From the NCBI RefSeq assembly GCF_000369525.1, contig NZ_KB850073.1:186001-250000 (forward strand): 64,000 nt of DNA, written 5' to 3'. The translations under genes and the position numbers were made by a program. Position 1 is the stretch's first letter. The number at the start of each line of letters is the position of its first letter. Below, one piece after another: positions 59,651-64,000 of this stretch. Under the pieces are notes generated by a model that saw nothing but the letters and a program-made list of their open reading frames with translations, did not search any database and was not told the origin of the DNA. This stretch comes from Acinetobacter higginsii (GTDB taxonomy: Bacteria > Pseudomonadota > Gammaproteobacteria > Pseudomonadales > Moraxellaceae).

Positions 59651-61507
59651 ATGTCTACTGTTTTTCAACCGACTCGTTTAGTTGGTGCTATCGCTATTGC
59701 GATGGGGTTTTCTTCACCTGCTTTTGCTCAAGATCAATCAAGCGATAAAACTGCGACGCTAGATACGATTGTTGTGACAGCATCTCGTACTGAACAAAAA
59801 ATCAGTGAAGTTCCTGCGCGAATCAATATTATTGAACCTAAGATTCTGGAACAATCACCAATCGCTTCGTTACCCCAGTTATTACAAACTGATGCTTCAA
59901 TCAATATGGTACAAACTGGTGGCTATGGGCAAGCTGCTTCTATTTTTTTACGTGGTACAAATTCGAATCACACGTTGCTTTTAAGAGATGGTGTTCGTCT
60001 AAACTCAAATACTTCTGGCGCAGCATCACTCCCATTTATTGATACCACAGATATTAAACAGATCGAAGTTCTCAAAGGCCCAGCCTCTGTTTTATATGGC
60101 GCTGATGCAATTGGTGGTGTGGTACAGCTGATTTCCAAAACACCTGAAAAAACATCAGCTTTTGTAACAGGCGAAATTGATGAAAATAAAACCTATAAAT
60201 CTGTTATTGGTGCAGATCTGGCTGAAAATGGTTTTTATGCTCAAATTCGTGGACAACGTTTAGAAACAGATGGTACGCCTGTTACTGACGCAAAAGACAA
60301 TAAAAAAGCGAGCTTTGATCAAAAAGGCTATAGTGCAAAAGTTGGCATTGATAAAGCGCAATATGCAGCTTCGGTTGACTATAGCGAGAACCAAGGTTAT
60401 AGCGATTACGATAATTACGGTAACTTAGTTTCTCAAGACTTTAAAAACGAGGCTATCAATGTAAAAGGTCGCCTCAATGTTTTAGATAACCTTGCAGTGC
60501 ATGCTCGTCTTTCACAATATAAAGATAATATTGATCAAAATACTTCTTCAGATTACGTACATAGTACAACTCAGGAAGCTGAACTTTACACAAAATGGCA
60601 AATAACGCCTGCCCAAAATATTTTAGTTGGTTCAACCTTTAAAGATATTAAAGGCGATGTCTACTCAAAAAATCTATACGGTGGACAAGACGTCAAATAT
60701 AAAGAATCCGTAGATACCATTGGCTATTTTGCTCAACACCAATATCAGCACAATGGCTTAGACACCCAAGTGGGTATTCGTGTTGAAGATAATGATAAGT
60801 TTGGTACTCATACCGTTGGCCAAGGGGCTATTCGCTACCAAGTATTACCCCTTACAAGTGTATATGCCAATGTAGGTTCTGCCTTCCGTGCACCAACGAC
60901 CAATGACTTATATGCCTTATCATGGGGTGCAAATCCTGATTTAAAACCAGAAGAAAGCTTTTCTTATGAAATCGGTGTAGATCAAAAGTTAAACTACAAC
61001 ATCGACTTAGGCTTATCTATTTATCGCAATAAAGTGGATAACCTCATTAGTTTTCAAGCAGGCAAGTTGATCAATGTTAATAAAGCAACTTTTACTGGTG
61101 GCGAAGCTTCATTTAAATGGCAGCAAGATGAACTCTTTTTAAGTACAACTTATGCTTATGTACAAGCAAAAGATGATGAAACCAAAAAAGATCTAACTCG
61201 TCGCCCACGTCAAAGCCTGACCCTTACAACAGGATGGGATGATGGAGAATATGGTGTTTCGGCTTCTGTTGTTGCGAAATCAAATTCAAAAGATTTTGCA
61301 GATTGGCCATCAACAACACCAACAACTACCCCTGGCTATGTCACCACGAATGTAAATGTGTATTGGCAACCTATCCCAATGATCAAACTCTTTGCAAACA
61401 TTGAGAACATTGGTGATGTAAATTATAAAACTGCTTATAACGGTAACGGCGTGTACTACATCAACGGTGGACGTCAAGCCTCTGCAGGTGTCACATTCCG
61501 TTATTAA
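59651..61507 (+). CDS. btuB: Vitamin B12 transporter BtuB-like TonB-dependent receptor
   Basis: This outer-membrane receptor (618 aa) imports cobalamin. The signal peptide ends near SSPAFAQ; the TonB box is DTIVVTASR; the plug has LLQTDASINMVQTGG, FLRGTNSNHTLLLRDGVRLN and GPASVLYGADAIGGVV. Barrel signatures include VGSAFRAPTTNDLY and the C-terminal YINGGRQASAGVTFRY ending in an aromatic residue. TGGAG precedes the ATG at 59651. The cobalamin riboswitch directly upstream and the adenosyltransferase downstream fix its substrate with good confidence. Confidence 0.93.
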   Translation: MSTVFQPTRLVGAIAIAMGFSSPAFAQDQSSDKTATLDTIVVTASRTEQKISEVPARINIIEPKILEQSPIASLPQLLQTDASINMVQTGGYGQAASIFLRGTNSNHTLLLRDGVRLNSNTSGAASLPFIDTTDIKQIEVLKGPASVLYGADAIGGVVQLISKTPEKTSAFVTGEIDENKTYKSVIGADLAENGFYAQIRGQRLETDGTPVTDAKDNKKASFDQKGYSAKVGIDKAQYAASVDYSENQGYSDYDNYGNLVSQDFKNEAINVKGRLNVLDNLAVHARLSQYKDNIDQNTSSDYVHSTTQEAELYTKWQITPAQNILVGSTFKDIKGDVYSKNLYGGQDVKYKESVDTIGYFAQHQYQHNGLDTQVGIRVEDNDKFGTHTVGQGAIRYQVLPLTSVYANVGSAFRAPTTNDLYALSWGANPDLKPEESFSYEIGVDQKLNYNIDLGLSIYRNKVDNLISFQAGKLINVNKATFTGGEASFKWQQDELFLSTTYAYVQAKDDETKKDLTRRPRQSLTLTTGWDDGEYGVSASVVAKSNSKDFADWPSTTPTTTPGYVTTNVNVYWQPIPMIKLFANIENIGDVNYKTAYNGNGVYYINGGRQASAGVTFRY

Positions 61508-61551
61508 TCGCGTGATAAAATAATAAAAAATATTTTCTTAACTCCAGTTTC

Positions 61552-61590
61552 GGGGTAATGTTCTGACCGACATTATCCCCTTTTTATTTT
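61552..61590 (+). terminator. Hairpin terminator after btuB
   Basis: GGGGTAATGT (61552-61561) pairs with ACATTATCCCC (61570-61580) with one bulged base and is followed by TTTTTATTTT. Partial read-through to the adenosyltransferase gene is possible. Confidence 0.75.
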
Positions 61591-61611
61591 CAGGATCAGA
61601 GAAACAGAACT

Positions 61612-62199
61612 ATGGGACATCGTTTAAGTAAAATCTATACCCGTACAGGCGACTCAGGTACAACTGGCCTAGGGGATGGTTCACGCGTTGCCAAAGATGA
61701 TTTACGTATTGCTGCACTCGGTGATGTTGATGAACTGAATGCAACCATTGGCGTGCTTCGCGCACAAATCAGCGCCAGCAAAATTGAAAATAAAGTGCAC
61801 TGGGACAAAAGCTTAAGCCTGATTCAGCATTGGTTATTCGATTTAGGTGGCGAAGTGTGTATTCCAAACTATCATTTACTGCAGCCTGTGAGCATTGAAT
61901 TTCTGGAAAAAGAAATCGATCACATGAATGAATCACTGCCAATGTTAAAAGACTTCATTTTGCCATCAGGCACTCTAGCTTGTAGTTATGCACATCAGGC
62001 CCGTGCAGTGTGCCGTCGTGCCGAACGTGCTTTATTGTCTGTACACAATCGTGACCAAAATATTCAGGCAACCGCATTACAATTACTCAATCGCTTATCG
62101 GACTGGTTGTTCGTTGCTTCCCGTGCCTTGCAACGTGCTGAAGGTGGTAGCGAAGTGCTATGGCAAAAGAATATTAATGACAGTATTGATCAAGCATAA
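61612..62199 (+). CDS. Cob(I)alamin adenosyltransferase, PduO type
   Basis: This 195-residue enzyme transfers adenosyl from ATP to cob(I)alamin to make adenosylcobalamin. The N-terminal RLSKIYTRTGDSGTTGLGDGSRVAKDD is the ATP-binding signature of the PduO/MMAB family, and LGDVDELNATIGVLRAQI follows. VCRRAERAL near residue 140 and LNRLSDWLFVASRALQ at the C-terminus are also diagnostic. Its place after btuB links uptake and activation of B12. The length is the family norm. Confidence 0.94.
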   Translation: MGHRLSKIYTRTGDSGTTGLGDGSRVAKDDLRIAALGDVDELNATIGVLRAQISASKIENKVHWDKSLSLIQHWLFDLGGEVCIPNYHLLQPVSIEFLEKEIDHMNESLPMLKDFILPSGTLACSYAHQARAVCRRAERALLSVHNRDQNIQATALQLLNRLSDWLFVASRALQRAEGGSEVLWQKNINDSIDQA

Positions 62200-62222
62200 T
62201 TTTTCAATAAAGGCAGAAACAA

Positions 62223-62939
62223 ATGCGAATTATTGGTCATCGTGGTGCGCGTGGTGAAGCCCCTGAAAATACCTTAGGCGGCTTTCGTTATCTGCATGAT
62301 TTAGGTGTACGTGCCGTTGAATTTGATGTGCGTCAACTGAAAGATGACCACTTGGTGGTGATTCATGATGATGATTTTGTCCGTACCGCGGGTCGTTCAC
62401 AACAGGTAGAAAACTGTAGCTTAGTTGAAGCTCAGCAATTCGATCACCGCCATCAATGGCAGGCATGGGCCTTTGAAGAATACACACCAAGCCTGTTACA
62501 TGTTTTAGACTGTCTCACTGACTTTGAGCATATCGAAATTGAAATTAAAGCGGTTGCAGATGAAGCAGCGGCTGAACGTTTGGTCTATCAACTGCATCAA
62601 GATTTAAAAGGTTTTGAAGCAACCGCGACCATTACCAGTTTTGATGTCAAAATCTTGGCAGCATTACAGCAACATCAGAGCCATTTTAAACGTGGACTAT
62701 TGGTGGAAATCCCCATTGGGGAATATGCAATCGAACTGGCGCAGCAATATAGCTGCTGTCAAATTGGCTGGGGAGATGCCTTGGCAACAGATGAGATTAT
62801 TCAACGTACCCAACAGGCCAATCTTGAGATTAGTGTCTGGACAGTGAATGAAGTTGAACGTGCCAAACATCTTCAGCAATTGGGCATTCAAGGTTTGATT
62901 ACCGATGTACCCACCACGATGTTACAGCATTTGACGTAA
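62223..62939 (+). CDS. Glycerophosphodiester phosphodiesterase
   Basis: This 238-residue TIM-barrel enzyme hydrolyses glycerophosphodiesters to glycerol-3-phosphate and an alcohol. MRIIGHRGARGEAPENTLGGF holds the catalytic HRG and ENT motifs. GVRAVEFDVRQLKDDHLVVIHDD supplies ExD and the second catalytic His, and IEIEIKA and VWTVNE complete the set. There is no signal peptide, so it is cytoplasmic, like UgpQ. It lies 23 bases after the adenosyltransferase gene and is probably cotranscribed; the functional link is not evident. Confidence 0.93.
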   Translation: MRIIGHRGARGEAPENTLGGFRYLHDLGVRAVEFDVRQLKDDHLVVIHDDDFVRTAGRSQQVENCSLVEAQQFDHRHQWQAWAFEEYTPSLLHVLDCLTDFEHIEIEIKAVADEAAAERLVYQLHQDLKGFEATATITSFDVKILAALQQHQSHFKRGLLVEIPIGEYAIELAQQYSCCQIGWGDALATDEIIQRTQQANLEISVWTVNEVERAKHLQQLGIQGLITDVPTTMLQHLT

Positions 62940-62941
62940 GC

Positions 62942-62972
62942 AAAAGGCGGAATAAATTCCGCCTTTTTTATT
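62942..62972. terminator. Bidirectional terminator
   Basis: A stem of about 12 bp (62942-62953 with 62956-62967) with A and T runs separates the phosphodiesterase gene from the convergent lipoprotein gene. Confidence 0.9.
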
Positions 62973-62975
62973 TTA

Positions 62976-63500
62976 TTATTTACGTTGCGCCTGAATAAGA
63001 CGTTGCCCTTTAGCATCTAATAAATATAAGTTTGCCCCATCCAACTGAAAACGCTCAACCCGCTGAATTGCATCCATCAAGTCGGCCTCTTGTGCTAGAG
63101 CACGATTACAACTCTGATGTTGTGCCATCACATCAAAATCCAGTATGCGTTGAGTGAAATCATATTTATAGCGACCATAAATATTGTTGCATCCTGTATG
63201 ACCTGTCACCATTTTTGAGACAGAGTTGAGTAAGAAACTTGGATACTGATTAAAGAACAATGCTCGCTTGCCCTGAATCGTTGTAATCTGCCATTCGATA
63301 TCCTGAACACCATCTGTACTCTTACGCACTTGCATCGCTGGTGGTTGAACAACTCGCTTAGGTTGCAGGGTGCTTTTGGACGCAGGTTTTGGCTGGCTTT
63401 GGCAAGCCGCAAGCATGACCGCAGCAGAGAATATTAAAGTTTTGTTAAAAAATGCCTTCAAAGAAAAAATGGGATTTTTCATGGTAATTTGCTCAGACAT
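62976..63500 (-). CDS. META/HslJ-domain lipoprotein
   Basis: The 174-residue protein has a lipoprotein signal peptide ending in VMLAAC and a C-terminal META (HslJ-like) domain with IEWQITTIQGKRA, VTGHTGCNNIYGRYKYD and a following DFDVMAQHQSCNRALAQEADLMDAI. The GCNNIYG motif and the second cysteine are typical of META domains, which are linked to heat and antibiotic resistance in E. coli HslJ. AAAGGTGA upstream supports the ATG at 63500; a second ATG at 63482 is possible. Confidence 0.85.
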   Translation of the reverse strand: MSEQITMKNPIFSLKAFFNKTLIFSAAVMLAACQSQPKPASKSTLQPKRVVQPPAMQVRKSTDGVQDIEWQITTIQGKRALFFNQYPSFLLNSVSKMVTGHTGCNNIYGRYKYDFTQRILDFDVMAQHQSCNRALAQEADLMDAIQRVERFQLDGANLYLLDAKGQRLIQAQRK

Positions 63501-63711
63501 TGATTTATTTCACCTTTTAATTCATTGATTAATTTTACAAATGAATTCTGTTACTGTTCTTTCGATACAACTGTAGAATAATGCTAGTGCTAATTGATTT
63601 GGACATGCTAATATCAGTGATAAAATAGCAATATATCGTCATGATTGGTTTTGCTATCTCGTTTAGTTTTATTATCTTGTGCAAACAAGGTTTTTAGGAG
63701 CGCTGACGGAT

Positions 63712-64000
63712 ATGACTTCCGCCCCACTCAAAAAAGCACCCATTAACTGGACTGCTAGCATTACCTTAATTGGAACACCAATTCTTGCTGCTATATTAAT
63801 TCCTTTGTACGCCTATTATTATGATTTTAGTGTAAGTGCATGGGTGAGTATGATTTTCCTATTGGCACTCAGTAGCCTAGGAATTACAGCAGGTTATCAC
63901 CGTCTATGGGCACATCGTGCTTATGAGGCAGCATTACCGCTTAAAATCTTACTCATGATTGGCGGCACCTTTGCTGTTCAAAACAGTATTTTGTTCTGGG
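63712..64000 (+). CDS. Acyl-CoA desaturase (fatty acid desaturase), N-terminal part
   Basis: Only the first ~96 residues are in the window. After a short N-terminus come a hydrophobic helix (LIGTPILAAILIPLYAYYY), a second helix and GITAGYHRLWAHRAYEA, the first His box of delta-9 acyl-CoA desaturases (H-x4-H, GYHRLWAHR). Such membrane di-iron enzymes introduce a double bond in stearoyl or palmitoyl chains. TAGGAG precedes the ATG at 63712. The rest is beyond the window. Confidence 0.9.
   Translation, partial: MTSAPLKKAPINWTASITLIGTPILAAILIPLYAYYYDFSVSAWVSMIFLLALSSLGITAGYHRLWAHRAYEAALPLKILLMIGGTFAVQNSILFW

Overview
The window reads as a chromosomal segment of an Acinetobacter species. The evidence is the low GC content, the tandem OmpA/Omp38-type porins whose mature ends and promoters look like the Acinetobacter OmpA family, LpxO next to an MHS transporter, the trpA-accD-folC-SPOR gene string, and lipid and CoA genes typical of this genus. 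Nearly every gene is ordinary housekeeping or metabolism. I see no rRNA or tRNA genes, no CRISPR array, no prophage, no intact insertion sequence and no recognisable defence island.

Layout. 1-3.5 kb: the N-terminal part of a TonB receptor resembling the PQQ receptor YncD/PqqU, then mutM, a parvulin isomerase, a gamma-glutamylcyclotransferase-like protein and mscL. 3.7-9.6 kb: typA, an NCS2 purine permease, rsmC and a lysP-like permease. 9.6-11.3 kb: an RtcB RNA ligase preceded by a structured leader with a promoter inside a large palindrome, a nine-codon ORF, and competing antiterminator and terminator hairpins; a small basic protein follows. 11.3-14.9 kb: two tandem ompA genes and an orphan pseudopilin. 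14.9-25.4 kb: acetyl-CoA acetyltransferase, a VOC protein, cysI with a DUF934 partner, PQQ glucose dehydrogenase with an OprB porin, and an alpha-methylacyl-CoA racemase divergent from an AraC regulator. 25.4-28.1 kb: small enzymes and a lipoprotein of the agmatine deiminase family.

28.3-38.6 kb: a thiolase and a multifunctional beta-oxidation enzyme, a patatin-like phospholipase between two paralogous small membrane proteins, GNAT, a methyltransferase, hemolysin III, an MHS transporter and lpxO. 38.7-44.7 kb: a secreted protein, secA, 1-Cys peroxiredoxin, and an MBL hydrolase with a phosphatase lipoprotein. 44.8-49.8 kb (minus strand): a DUF6929-like protein, then trpA-accD-folC-SPOR, whose members overlap by four bases. 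50.1-57.4 kb is a block of unrelated genes that separates trpA from trpB. 57.4-59.3 kb: trpB and trpF. 59.4-62.9 kb: a cobalamin riboswitch, a BtuB-like receptor, a PduO-type adenosyltransferase and a phosphodiesterase. The window ends in a META-domain lipoprotein and the start of an acyl-CoA desaturase.

Functional themes. Periplasmic glucose oxidation combines OprB, Gcd and a possible PQQ importer. Lipid and CoA metabolism includes two thiolases, a FadJ-type enzyme, Amacr, patatin, LpxO and a desaturase. Vitamin B12 uptake and activation sit together under a riboswitch. The most unusual observations are the RtcB leader, a mosaic of intergenic hairpin repeats, homogenised ompA paralogs and the paired EPDYMP membrane proteins.
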